From assembly GCA_007095845.1 (NCBI GenBank), contig SFBI01000002.1, positions 1 through 42,158 on the forward strand: DNA of 42,158 nucleotides, read 5' to 3'. Numbering within the stretch: the first letter of the stretch is position 1; each line of letters begins with the position of its first letter. The stretch is from Microcystis aeruginosa Ma_MB_S_20031200_S102. Lineage in GTDB: Bacteria > Cyanobacteriota > Cyanobacteriia > Cyanobacteriales > Microcystaceae. The notes below the pieces were generated by a model. That model was given only the letters and a program-made list of their open reading frames with translations. It did not search any database and was not told the DNA's origin. A program made the position numbers and the translations under genes. Shown one piece after another: positions 1 through 7,930 of the stretch.

Positions 1-116
1 TGATTTTAGTGCATTAAAGAGGGCAAGAATGTATGCTCCTGTGGGGACAACCCTTGATGAAATTATTCGTACTTATTGTGTCGCCTAGTGTCTCGTTCTT
101 ATTTGAAATAACTATA
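1..116. mobile_element. IS end, left copy (inverted copy at right window edge)
   Basis: Positions 1-116 are identical, in reverse complement, to 42041-42156; identity stops abruptly after the shared CTATA. The repeat holds the end of an open reading frame followed by 28 non-coding bases, which is how the 3' end of an insertion sequence looks. The flanks beyond base 116 differ between the copies, so the element boundary lies at or just before base 116. The IS family cannot be assigned from so short a piece, and target duplications cannot be read because each copy is seen at one end only. Confidence 0.8.
2..88 (+). CDS. transposase C-terminal fragment (partial)
   Basis: An open frame enters from the window edge and stops at TAG (86-88). 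It reads roughly 28 residues, including the stretch ARMYAPVGTTLDEIIRTYCVA up to its end. Because the same frame recurs at the opposite edge in inverted orientation, it is probably the C-terminus of an IS transposase. No catalytic residue is visible and the family is not recognised. Confidence 0.6.
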   Translation, partial: DFSALKRARMYAPVGTTLDEIIRTYCVA

Positions 117-155
117 ATTGAGAAAAATGCTTAAAGTCCTAGTTGAAAATTTTCT

Positions 156-695
156 ATGTCTGAACCGCCTCAATTTCTCCAACAACGTCTTTTTTATCAA
201 GGTCGCGTCTTTCAATTTGAAGTCTCGAAACTGCGTTTACCTAACGGTGTCGAGGGAGAATGGGAATGTGTGCGTCATCCGGGGGGTGCTTTAGCAGTTC
301 CAATCACCAAGGAAGGTCAATTAGTTTTAGTACGTCAGTATCGATTTAGTTTGCAAGCTCGAATTTTGGAATTTCCCGCCGGAACGATTGATGAAGGAGA
401 AGACCCTGCTACGACGGTAAAACGAGAATTAGAGGAAGAAGCGGGCTATCGGGCGCATAATTGGCAATCTTTGGGTAAATTTGCCCTGGCACCGGGTTAT
501 TCTGATGAATATATCTATGCTTTTCTGGCCCGGGATCTGGAAAAATTAAGCTTGCCCCCCGCTCAAGATGCCGATGAAGATATAGAAGTGGTTTTTATGA
601 GTTTTGAGGAAATGGAATCAGCGATCGCCCGGGGAGAATCGATCGATGCTAAAACTATTACTAGCTTCTATCTGGCCCGTTTAGCTCTTAATTAA
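156..695 (+). CDS. Nudix hydrolase (ADP-ribose pyrophosphatase type)
   Basis: This 179-residue protein carries a complete Nudix box GX5EX7REUXEEXGU: G76, E82, R90, E91, E94, E95 and G97. The Glu cluster binds Mg2+ and places the catalytic water for hydrolysis of nucleoside diphosphates linked to another group. The N-terminal layout, with a short beta domain and a VRQYR motif before the box, fits the ADP-ribose/ADP-sugar pyrophosphatase branch (NudF-like) more than MutT. The substrate is inferred. It is probably cytosolic; no signal peptide is seen. No clear Shine-Dalgarno precedes the ATG. Its 3' end overlaps the convergent small gene at 688-870 by 8 bases. The gene starts only about 40 bases from the IS end, so its native promoter may have been replaced. 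Confidence 0.85.
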   Translation: MSEPPQFLQQRLFYQGRVFQFEVSKLRLPNGVEGEWECVRHPGGALAVPITKEGQLVLVRQYRFSLQARILEFPAGTIDEGEDPATTVKRELEEEAGYRAHNWQSLGKFALAPGYSDEYIYAFLARDLEKLSLPPAQDADEDIEVVFMSFEEMESAIARGESIDAKTITSFYLARLALN

Positions 696-870
696 TCTTT
701 TCAATCACCGCTTGTCCTAGTTGAATCAACTCAAAACCGATAAAAAGGCTTAAAATCACAGTGACAGCCTGATTAAGTAGGGGTATATTGCCTTTGCCTA
801 GAACAGAAGCGACGAATTTGACCACAACTAAAACGAGAGCGCTAACAATGGCGATTTTGACGGCTATCAT
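688..870 (-). CDS. small two-span membrane protein, unknown function
   Basis: A 60-residue protein with two hydrophobic segments, about residues 4-22 and 33-52, separated by a short loop (GKGNIPLLNQ). A GAGG Shine-Dalgarno lies about 12 bases before the ATG, which supports real translation. It ends tail-to-tail with the Nudix gene, with an 8-base overlap. The family is not recognised. It is probably a conserved cyanobacterial membrane peptide, but comparative evidence is lacking here. Confidence 0.55.
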   Translation of the reverse strand: MIAVKIAIVSALVLVVVKFVASVLGKGNIPLLNQAVTVILSLFIGFELIQLGQAVIEKIN

Positions 871-1005
871 AGATTAATTTTTCCTCACGGTTAACCGAAT
901 TATACTATTTCCAGACTTTTTCTGGCTAGTTTCATCTTGGGTTTGATACAAAATTTAGCATTTTGGTGGAGAGCGCTCCTGTCATTGCCAAAAATGCCCA
1001 GGTTT

Positions 1006-1034
1006 TTGTTAAGAATTGTAAAATGTAGTTAGAT
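1006..1034 (+). promoter_or_regulatory. possible sigma-70 promoter for the cellulose-synthase-like gene
   Basis: TTGTTA (1006-1011) and TTAGAT (1029-1034) are separated by 17 bases and lie 23 bases before the ATG, with an AAGGGG ribosome-binding site in between. Recognised by eye only. Confidence 0.3.
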
Positions 1035-1056
1035 TTATTTACTCATAAGGGGATTC

Positions 1057-3282
1057 ATGTCTAACCAAGAATCGATTTTTCTATTCCCTCAAAAACCAGT
1101 GTATTCCTCCCTATTCAAGTCTATTTTAGCGATAATATCAGTTATCTTAATTATGTTAGCAGTGATCGGCGGGCTAATGATGGTCAGTTTATCATTATGT
1201 TCGCCAGAAGACAATATTTATCGATTACTCCTTGGCTTAGTAGAAGATTTTTTTAACCCCTTTGCTTGGATCAAAGTTCCCACAGTTGCTCATAGCTATC
1301 AATTATTATTACCCACGGTTATCCTGCTAATTTTTACGCAGTTAATCATGTTCTTGTCTCCGCGTCCGCAAGTTTGGTCAAGATTAGTCATTATTTCTAT
1401 CACTCTCGCTATCACCCTGCGCTATCTACTCTGGAGGATTCTGGAAACTTTAAATCTTTCTACTCCTCTCAATGGCTTTTTTAGTTTACTGCTTTTAGGC
1501 GTTGAGATGATAGTTTTAAGTGGTAGCATAATTCAGTTAGTTTTAGCCTTAACCACAAAAGATAGACGCAAAGAAGCTGATTTTTATAGCCAAGCGGTAA
1601 TCGATAAACAGTATTTGCCCACGGTAGATATTCTGATTCCCACCTATAATGAGCCAGCCTTCATCTTAAAAAGAACTATTATCGGTTGTCAAGCCCTTAA
1701 TTATCCCCATAAAAATATTTATATTCTCGATGATACCCAGAGGCCAGAAATTCATAAATTGGCAGAAGAATTAAATTGTCATTATCTGACTCGTGAGGAT
1801 AGAAAAAATGCTAAAGCAGGTAATTTAAACCATGCTCTCAAACAAACCCAAGGGGAATTAGTGGTGGTTTTTGATGCAGATTTTATTCCTTGTCAGAACT
1901 TCCTAGAAAGAACTGTTGGCTGGTTTCAAAACCCTAAAATTGCCTTAATGCAAACTCCCCAAAGCTTTTATAATGCCGATCCTATCGCTCATAACTTAGG
2001 TTTAGAAAATATCGTTACTCCCGACGAAGAATTATTTTATCGTCATATCGAACCAGCTAAAGATGGGGTGGGTAGTCCTGTTTGTGCTGGCACTTCTTTT
2101 ATTGTCAGGAGAAAAGCCTTAGAGGAAGTGGGCTACTTTAATATAGAATCTATTAGTGAAGATTATTTCACTGGGATTGCTATATCTGCCAAAGGTTATG
2201 AAGTTATTTACTTAAATGAAAAACTCAGTGCTGGTTTATCTGCTGAAAGTTTATCAGCTTATTTACGGCAAAGATTGCGCTGGGCAAGGGGAACTTTACA
2301 GGCCTTTTTTATCAAAGCTAATCCCCTAAAAATTGCGGGACTAACCCTACCCCAAAGATTGGCACACTTAGAAGGAATATTATCTTGGTTTTCTCCCTTA
2401 GCTCGTTTATTTTCTCTGCTGATTCCTCTCCTTTATACCTTTGGTTATATAGTACCTTTGAACATTACTATCGATGAGACAATCTATATCTTTTTACCCT
2501 ACATGATGCTGCAGTTAGCCACTTATCACTGGTTAAATTCTCGCTCGCGCTCAATTGTTTTTTCTGAAGTATTATCGATGATTATTTGTGTACCTACATC
2601 CCTAACAGTTCTCCATGTTCTTTGGAAACCCTTTGACAAAGGATTTCAGGTGACACCGAAGGGACTTGCTCGCCAAAATTATCAATATAATTGGCACTTA
2701 TCCTACCCATTGCTGTTTTTTATCACTATTACTTTAATTAGTATTTTCTTTAATTTACACCATCACAATTATCAAGAAAGTCCCCTAAATTTTGGCTTAA
2801 TTTTAGCTATATATAACGTGGTTATTATCATGACTGCTCTGGTGGCTTTATTGGAAGCTCCCCTCACCCTAGAAACTGAATACCAACTGCTGGAATCTCC
2901 TGTTAACTTGATAACAGAATCGGATATAATTATACAGGGCAATCTCAAAAAACTTTCGGAAATAGGAGCAGAAATTCACCTAAGGGAACCCATCTACTCA
3001 GAAAAGTTACTCCTAGATATTTTAGGAGAAGATTTGCGCTTATCCGCTCATCTAGTCAATCTAGAAAAACGAGGCAAAATCTGGCAGGCGACCCTTAAAT
3101 TCCAGCCACTTACCCTATCAGAGCAGAGAAAGCTAATTACTTTTTTATTCTGTCGTCCCCAGCGCTGGCAACCGAAAAATACGGCAGGAGAATTACAATC
3201 TTTTTGGTTGTTAATTATCAGCTTTTTTCGGGGGATAGGCTTAATTTGGCAGGCAATTTTGAATCGAAAAACAGCCCTTTAG
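1057..3282 (+). CDS. bcsA: BcsA-like cellulose synthase catalytic subunit (GT2)
   Basis: A 741-residue inner-membrane family 2 glycosyltransferase. N-terminal membrane helices span about residues 20-45, 83-101, 107-130 and 140-167. The cytosolic GT domain follows, with all processive-GT signatures: DD at 225-226, DAD at 273-275, SED at 367-369 (the usual TED) and QRLRW at 405-409. More membrane helices and the gating-loop motif FQVTPKG (530-536) come next, the last being typical of cellulose synthases. The C-terminal ~140 residues look like a PilZ-type barrel with a LSEIGAEI stretch, but no RxxxR motif is visible, so c-di-GMP binding is doubtful. An AAGGGG Shine-Dalgarno precedes the start. 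No bcsB, bcsZ or HlyD/TolC-type partner lies nearby. It probably makes a beta-1,4-linked extracellular glucan; another beta-glucan or glucomannan is possible. Confidence 0.85.
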   Translation: MSNQESIFLFPQKPVYSSLFKSILAIISVILIMLAVIGGLMMVSLSLCSPEDNIYRLLLGLVEDFFNPFAWIKVPTVAHSYQLLLPTVILLIFTQLIMFLSPRPQVWSRLVIISITLAITLRYLLWRILETLNLSTPLNGFFSLLLLGVEMIVLSGSIIQLVLALTTKDRRKEADFYSQAVIDKQYLPTVDILIPTYNEPAFILKRTIIGCQALNYPHKNIYILDDTQRPEIHKLAEELNCHYLTREDRKNAKAGNLNHALKQTQGELVVVFDADFIPCQNFLERTVGWFQNPKIALMQTPQSFYNADPIAHNLGLENIVTPDEELFYRHIEPAKDGVGSPVCAGTSFIVRRKALEEVGYFNIESISEDYFTGIAISAKGYEVIYLNEKLSAGLSAESLSAYLRQRLRWARGTLQAFFIKANPLKIAGLTLPQRLAHLEGILSWFSPLARLFSLLIPLLYTFGYIVPLNITIDETIYIFLPYMMLQLATYHWLNSRSRSIVFSEVLSMIICVPTSLTVLHVLWKPFDKGFQVTPKGLARQNYQYNWHLSYPLLFFITITLISIFFNLHHHNYQESPLNFGLILAIYNVVIIMTALVALLEAPLTLETEYQLLESPVNLITESDIIIQGNLKKLSEIGAEIHLREPIYSEKLLLDILGEDLRLSAHLVNLEKRGKIWQATLKFQPLTLSEQRKLITFLFCRPQRWQPKNTAGELQSFWLLIISFFRGIGLIWQAILNRKTAL

Positions 3283-3306
3283 TTAAGTCAAAAGTCGAAA
3301 ATACTT

Positions 3307-3411
3307 AAGTAGCTGGTTATAATTAAATTAAAAATAGATTTTAGGTTCGATCCCCCCTGCCCCCCTTGATAAGGGGGTATCCATCTTCAATTTAATTATG
3401 ACCAGCTACTT
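3307..3411. mobile_element. MITE-like element with 23-bp terminal inverted repeats
   Basis: The arms 3307-3329 and 3389-3411 are reverse complements with a single mismatch (22 of 23). Each outer end reads AAGTAGCTGG. The 59-base interior holds a C-rich tract and a CCCCCTT/AAGGGGG hairpin at 3361-3377. There is no open frame. The size and structure fit a non-autonomous miniature transposable element inserted between the cellulose-synthase-like and pilin-like genes. Confidence 0.6.
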
Positions 3412-3440
3412 GTTATTATAATAGAAGTAACCATTCTTAG

Positions 3441-5009
3441 ATGAACTGGTCTATGAACAATCTTTTATACCTTCACCTGATGGCCAATAAGGAAAAAGGG
3501 TTTGCCTTGCCCCTTGCCTTGTTGATTGGACTTATCCTGATGGTGACAGGAATGACTATGATGATGCGCGCCCAAGGAGACCAATCGAAAGTAATTGCCC
3601 AAAGAGTCCGGTCTGATAGTTTAACCAGTTCCGAAACAGGGGTAACTCGCGTGCGGGATCTACTGAATAGCGTGCGAGTTATGGCGACAGTTGATAGTAA
3701 TTGTGATTCTGGCGATTGTTGGGAGAACGCCGAAGTACCTAGTGGTAATCCCAGTAACGATTTACAAAAACAGTTAAAAAAATTAGTCGATGCCGCCCCC
3801 TCCTGTAGTAATCCTGACTATGCTGATACCTTGAAGGCAAAAATCAGTGAATTAAGGAGTTTGACCAGTTCGAGCGGGAATAATCCATGGTTTGATCTCG
3901 GTAATAACCGTTATTATCGCGTGGTGGGATACAATTTCGATGATACCAATCCCCCCCCTGACGGTTTGGGTTGGGGAGTTCTCACCCTCGAAGGACTTTC
4001 CCGCACAAGTGCCGCAGAAAACCTAACTAACATTAATATCGATAGAGATACTGACGATAACGCCGCCTCACGTAACCGCGTGGTGGTAACTGTCGGTATT
4101 TTTAATTCCCCTCCCCCCGCATCCGCATTTGACCGCAATACGGTTCCAGCTTTATGGATAAGTGAAGGAACGGCGGACGGTGGTGCTAAATTTCAAGGGG
4201 ATGTGGTCGAGGAGGTGGTGAGTCCAGAATGTGAGGCTAACCAAGATAAGATTCAACAGCCCACATCTCCACCTGCAGCCAATCCCCCCTATAAAGCGCA
4301 ATCGCAATTTGTCGGTGTGTCTTTCCCCGATTTACCGCCGATTCCCACTGGCCTTCCTCCCACTGGCCTTCCCTCTGGTCAGAAAGACCTGGAACTTACC
4401 GATAGTCTTCCGGTTGCTCAGAGAACTTTTCCCAGAACAGATGAGTATGGCGCGATTACTGATACCCCTTCTACCCGCACGATTAACGGTGAAAGCGTAC
4501 AGGTGTACGAGTATATCGTTGATAATATCAACTTGAGTAGCGAGAAGATTACCATTACTCCGGGGCAACGGGTAGTTTTTTATGTTAAAGGTAATATTAA
4601 CGGTGCGATCGAACACGATTGTGGTAGTGTGACTAGCTGTAAATCGGGCAATCTACAGATTTATGCCAATAATGAATTAGGTTCCACCGTGCCGCAAATT
4701 TGTCTGAAAGGAGACCAAAGACTAGAAGCGTTTATCTTTGCTCCTGACTATTCCCTCGGTAAAACTGGTACTGGTGATTTCATCGGTGCTGCCTGGGGTA
4801 AAAATTGGGGCGAAATTACAGACTGTGCCTCAATTAGCGGTGCTGTTGCTGTGACCCAAGGGGTACAATGGACTGAATTAATCACAAACCTGAGACCCCA
4901 ATTTCCCCAACTTGGTAAGATTGCCAATTGGTGTCAGGAACCCATACCGGACGATGGTGATACCCCCACGGAGCCATCTAAGTGTGTACCCACTTTCTCA
5001 ACTCCTTAA
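3441..5009 (+). CDS. PilX/pilin-like secreted protein with prepilin-type N-terminus
   Basis: A 522-residue protein. A short basic leader ending in KEKG is followed by FALPLALLIGL, a hydrophobic helix (about residues 21-43) and a polar helical stretch, the arrangement of type IV prepilin-like proteins and PilX N-terminal domains. The Glu at position 5 after the predicted cleavage site, normal in major pilins, is absent. The rest is a large extracellular part with few hydrophobic runs, several Cys (possible disulfides), a Pro-rich linker around residues 270-315 and a C-terminal beta-rich region. It is likely a minor pilin or pilus-tip/adhesin-like component; no specific family was recognised. 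Starts at 3453 or 3480 are possible, since none has a clear Shine-Dalgarno. No other pilus gene is adjacent. Confidence 0.65.
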   Translation: MNWSMNNLLYLHLMANKEKGFALPLALLIGLILMVTGMTMMMRAQGDQSKVIAQRVRSDSLTSSETGVTRVRDLLNSVRVMATVDSNCDSGDCWENAEVPSGNPSNDLQKQLKKLVDAAPSCSNPDYADTLKAKISELRSLTSSSGNNPWFDLGNNRYYRVVGYNFDDTNPPPDGLGWGVLTLEGLSRTSAAENLTNINIDRDTDDNAASRNRVVVTVGIFNSPPPASAFDRNTVPALWISEGTADGGAKFQGDVVEEVVSPECEANQDKIQQPTSPPAANPPYKAQSQFVGVSFPDLPPIPTGLPPTGLPSGQKDLELTDSLPVAQRTFPRTDEYGAITDTPSTRTINGESVQVYEYIVDNINLSSEKITITPGQRVVFYVKGNINGAIEHDCGSVTSCKSGNLQIYANNELGSTVPQICLKGDQRLEAFIFAPDYSLGKTGTGDFIGAAWGKNWGEITDCASISGAVAVTQGVQWTELITNLRPQFPQLGKIANWCQEPIPDDGDTPTEPSKCVPTFSTP

Positions 5010-5039
5010 CCCTCTCCCTCTCCTGGTCCCTAAAAAAGT

Positions 5040-5786
5040 TTAACTTATCGGGTTGATGAGGGGGGTTGAGGATTTCGGTTCAGGACACGTTTTATTGGTG
5101 AAATCACAGCGATAAATTGCCGGTTTTTGCCAACTGAGGGGAATTTCCAGCAAATCCCTCGAACCGGTCATGGCTTGTCCCAGAAAGAGAGCCAGAGCGA
5201 TACAATTGAGGACTGTATGGGCAATGCGCCAACGATGGGAACGGTCTTTATAGATATCTTCGACAATGGCCAGAGAGAAAATCATCAGTAATGATGCCGC
5301 CATACCGATATAGTAGTGAGACCAGTACCATTGGGCCGAGAGTCGCCAGACCCCATCCTGAGAACCGATAATAATTAAACCGATGCCAGTCAAGGTGGCA
5401 AAAATTCCGCGCCAGAGAGCTTGTCTAGCGCGGTAGAGACAGACCAAAGAGGCAATGGTGACAAAAAACATCAAAATCACAAAAATGACCTGAAAGGAGT
5501 CTAATTTTCCATCTTTTTGTTTATCGACAAAACCATTAAAACCGTAAACGACCGAGTAAGCTAGTGCTAACAGGTTCACCCCTACCACTGTACCCGTTAA
5601 CCAGCGGCCTAAGCGTAGATGTTCTGGCCCGACCACTGGCGGAATTTTACTTTTATTTCCCGCAGCGGTTTCTAGACGACGTTGACGGGTTTGCCAAGCA
5701 AAGTTAACTACGAGGCCGATAATAGGGAAAACAAGCACTATCGCTAGGACAGGATGAATGAGAGTCAGAAAATCGACGAATTGCAT
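5040..5786 (-). CDS. multi-span membrane protein, DUF4079-like
   Basis: A 248-residue protein with about six hydrophobic segments: roughly 8-30, 62-82, 97-117, 124-144, 152-173 and 186-205. Histidines occur near membrane edges (HP at 11-12, SHYY near 155). This pattern recalls the cyanobacterial DUF4079 family, which is related to cytochrome b561-like membrane proteins; the name comes from memory of the family and heme binding is not shown. It is encoded convergently to the pilin-like gene with a 30-base gap. The upstream region is full of dispersed repeats, and no clear promoter or ribosome-binding site was found. Confidence 0.6.
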   Translation of the reverse strand: MQFVDFLTLIHPVLAIVLVFPIIGLVVNFAWQTRQRRLETAAGNKSKIPPVVGPEHLRLGRWLTGTVVGVNLLALAYSVVYGFNGFVDKQKDGKLDSFQVIFVILMFFVTIASLVCLYRARQALWRGIFATLTGIGLIIIGSQDGVWRLSAQWYWSHYYIGMAASLLMIFSLAIVEDIYKDRSHRWRIAHTVLNCIALALFLGQAMTGSRDLLEIPLSWQKPAIYRCDFTNKTCPEPKSSTPLINPIS

Positions 5787-6094
5787 ATAAATATCCCGAA
5801 AATAGTCAGCAGAAAATTTTCAATAGTTGACAAGCTATAGCCTTGTTTTTTTAGCTTATCGCAGATATCAGGAGGCAAAAGGCAATAGGCAAAAGGTAGG
5901 AGATAGGGTTTTGGGGTGATGGGGTGATAGGGTTTTGGGGTGATAGGGTGATGAGACAGCTTCTCCACTCCCCAATTCATAATTCATAATTCATAATTTA
6001 TAATTTCCATCTCCCCACACCCCCACTTCGGCCTAGGAACCTCTTTGATTATCGGCTAATCTAAAAGCAGCAATCCCTAGATTCAATCCTGACT
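5787..6094. repeat. repeat-filled spacer upstream of murE
   Basis: This 308-base spacer holds GGCAAAAGGCAATAGGCAAAAGG-type repeats (about 5874-5897), two copies of a TAGGGTTTTGGGGTGA unit (about 5905-5945) and four near-exact ATTCATA heptamers (5975-6000). The same repeat types recur at other intergenic sites in the window. A 71-codon open frame through it is repeat-derived and was not called. The promoter of murE is presumably within the last 90 bases, but no clear -35/-10 pair was picked out. Confidence 0.7.
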
Positions 6095-7585
6095 ATGAAA
6101 CTACAAGAACTTTTAGCCAATATTACCCCGGTTTCCCCGATTTCTTCTCCTATCGCTTCTATTACCGAGATTACAGGAATTTCCACCAATTCCCATGCTT
6201 GTCAACCGGGAGATCTATTTATCGGTTTACCCGGTACTCGCGTCGATGGGGGGGAATTTTGGCGTTCCGCTTTGGAAACCGGGGCCGTAGCGGCGATTAT
6301 CTCCCCGGCAGCCGCAGCTAAATTTCCCCCTCCGGAGGATGCTTGCGTAATCGTTGTGGCAGATTTAGTTACTGCCACTGCTGCGATCGCTGCTAAATTC
6401 TATCATTATCCGGCCCTTACCCTAAAATTAATCGGTGTGACGGGAACCAACGGCAAAACCACCACCACCCATCTAATTGAATATTTTCTCAGCCAAGCAG
6501 GGATTCCCACCGCTTTATTCGGGACTCTTTATACCCGTTGGCAAGGATTCCAAGAAACTGCTAATCATACCACCCCTTTCGCTAACGAGTTACAAGCCAG
6601 TTTAGCCAAAGCAGTGAGCGCTGGCAATGAAATCGCCGTCATGGAAGTTAGTTCCCATGCACTGGCCCAGGGACGGGTACAGGGTTGTACTTTTCCCGTG
6701 ACAGTGTTTACTAATCTCACCCGGGACCATCTCGATTATCACCTCGATATGGAGGATTATTTTGCCGCTAAAGCTAAATTATTTAGTACCGATTATCTGC
6801 AAGGTAAGGCGATTATTAACGTTGATGATGAATATGGTCAACGTTTAGCGGCCTCCCTGTCTCCCCAACAGGTTTTAACCTATAGTGTGTCCGATGCTCG
6901 TGCCGATTTTTATACTAAAGATTTACACTATCAACCCACGGGAGTGGAAGGGGTGATGGTGACTCCCCAAGGGGAAATAGCCTTTGCTTCTCCTCTGGTG
7001 GGTCAATATAATCTGGCTAACCTGTTAGCGGCGGTGGCGGCAGTGTTAGAATGTGGTGTAGATTTAGAGACAGTAATCGGTCAAATTCCCCAGTTTTCAG
7101 GAGTACCGGGGCGGATGGAACGGGTTAGCATCGCTCCCGACCAAGATATCAGCGTTATTGTCGATTATGCCCATACTCCCGACAGTTTAGAGAATGTTTT
7201 AAAAGCAACACGTCCCTTTATTTCCGGTCGGATGATTTGTGTTTTTGGTTGTGGCGGCGATCGAGATCGGACAAAAAGACCATTAATGGGGAAAATAGCT
7301 GCAGAATTAGCAGATTTAGCCATAGTCACCTCGGATAATCCCCGCACAGAGTCTTCCGAACGAATCCTTGAGGATATTATCGCTGGCATTCCTCCAGAAA
7401 TTACTGTTCAAGTAATTAGCGATCGCGCTTTGGCCATTGACACCGCTATTCAAGCAGCACAACCGGGAGACGGAGTAATTATTGCGGGTAAAGGTCACGA
7501 AGATTATCAAATTTTGGGGACGGAAAAAATCCATTTCGATGACCGCGAACAGGCCCGGGCTGCTTTGATGAAAGGGAAAAAGTAA
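6095..7585 (+). CDS. murE: UDP-MurNAc-tripeptide synthetase MurE
   Basis: A cytosolic Mur ligase of 496 residues, the normal length. It adds meso-diaminopimelate to UDP-MurNAc-L-Ala-D-Glu using ATP, in peptidoglycan precursor synthesis. An N-terminal UDP-binding domain (about 1-105) is followed by the ATPase domain with the P-loop GTNGKTT at 117-123, a lysine-rich AKAKLF stretch near 225-230 where the carbamylated Lys sits, and a C-terminal domain with DNPR at 414-417, the signature for DAP rather than lysine specificity. No other mur genes adjoin it, which is usual in cyanobacteria, where the dcw cluster is dispersed. Confidence 0.95.
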   Translation: MKLQELLANITPVSPISSPIASITEITGISTNSHACQPGDLFIGLPGTRVDGGEFWRSALETGAVAAIISPAAAAKFPPPEDACVIVVADLVTATAAIAAKFYHYPALTLKLIGVTGTNGKTTTTHLIEYFLSQAGIPTALFGTLYTRWQGFQETANHTTPFANELQASLAKAVSAGNEIAVMEVSSHALAQGRVQGCTFPVTVFTNLTRDHLDYHLDMEDYFAAKAKLFSTDYLQGKAIINVDDEYGQRLAASLSPQQVLTYSVSDARADFYTKDLHYQPTGVEGVMVTPQGEIAFASPLVGQYNLANLLAAVAAVLECGVDLETVIGQIPQFSGVPGRMERVSIAPDQDISVIVDYAHTPDSLENVLKATRPFISGRMICVFGCGGDRDRTKRPLMGKIAAELADLAIVTSDNPRTESSERILEDIIAGIPPEITVQVISDRALAIDTAIQAAQPGDGVIIAGKGHEDYQILGTEKIHFDDREQARAALMKGKK

Positions 7586-7666
7586 CTAGGGGATAGGAAG
7601 GAAGGGATGGCGAATTATCAAGAAAAGCTAACATTATTTGACGGTTGGCAGAACTAGCCATTGTTA

Positions 7667-7804
7667 GGGTGTGTGATATACTGGGGGAGTTTAGGTGAAA
7701 ATCCTAGCTAGGGAGCAGCCACTATCTTAATAAGTTGCCCCCGAGCTAACTGAGCGATGACACTACAAGGCCTTGTTTTAGTCGATAACCAAGACTACAC
7801 ACCT
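7667..7804 (+). ncRNA. candidate structured RNA/leader, partly like a cobalamin riboswitch core
   Basis: A 9-pair closing stem joins 7667-7675 (GGGTGTGTG) to 7796-7804 (TACACACCT). Two of its pairs are G-U and work only in plus-strand RNA. Inside are GGGGG (7683-7687) facing CCCCC (7738-7742), a TAGG/CCTA hairpin (7692-7706) around GGTGAAAATCC (7694-7704), and GCCACTAT (7718-7725). These two short boxes in this order resemble the conserved core of cobalamin riboswitches, but the canonical 3' box (CAGGAxACCTGCC) was not found. It lies between murE and the SpkB-type kinase on the same strand. It could be the kinase mRNA leader or an independent small RNA. Confidence 0.35.
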
Positions 7805-7930
7805 ACTTTGATTGTCTAAATCTTCTTTATGGTTTTAGACTTTGGGAGATACCCCCTCTTGAGGAGAATCTCTGAGAGTGCATTGTTGAACTGTGTTAGC
7901 AAAAAAGTATTGGTCAACTGGTGACTCTAT
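7805..7930 (+). promoter_or_regulatory. hairpin-rich 5' region before the kinase gene
   Basis: Two further hairpins lie between the structured RNA and the kinase ATG. One pairs GTCTAAA (7814-7820) with TTTAGAC (7834-7840). The other pairs GAGAT with ATCTC around a CTC-TTGA-GAG inner stem (about 7846-7872). The second is not followed by a T-run, so it is more likely leader structure than a terminator. No strong Shine-Dalgarno precedes the ATG at 7931. Confidence 0.3.

Noticed and set aside
3341-3356. GGTTCGATCC resembling a tRNA T-arm
   Set aside because: No acceptor, D or anticodon arms fit around it. It lies inside the MITE-like element.
5765-5980. 71-codon minus-strand frame in the murE upstream spacer
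   Set aside because: It is made of tandem repeats (HHPITPKPY twice) and overlaps the membrane-protein start.
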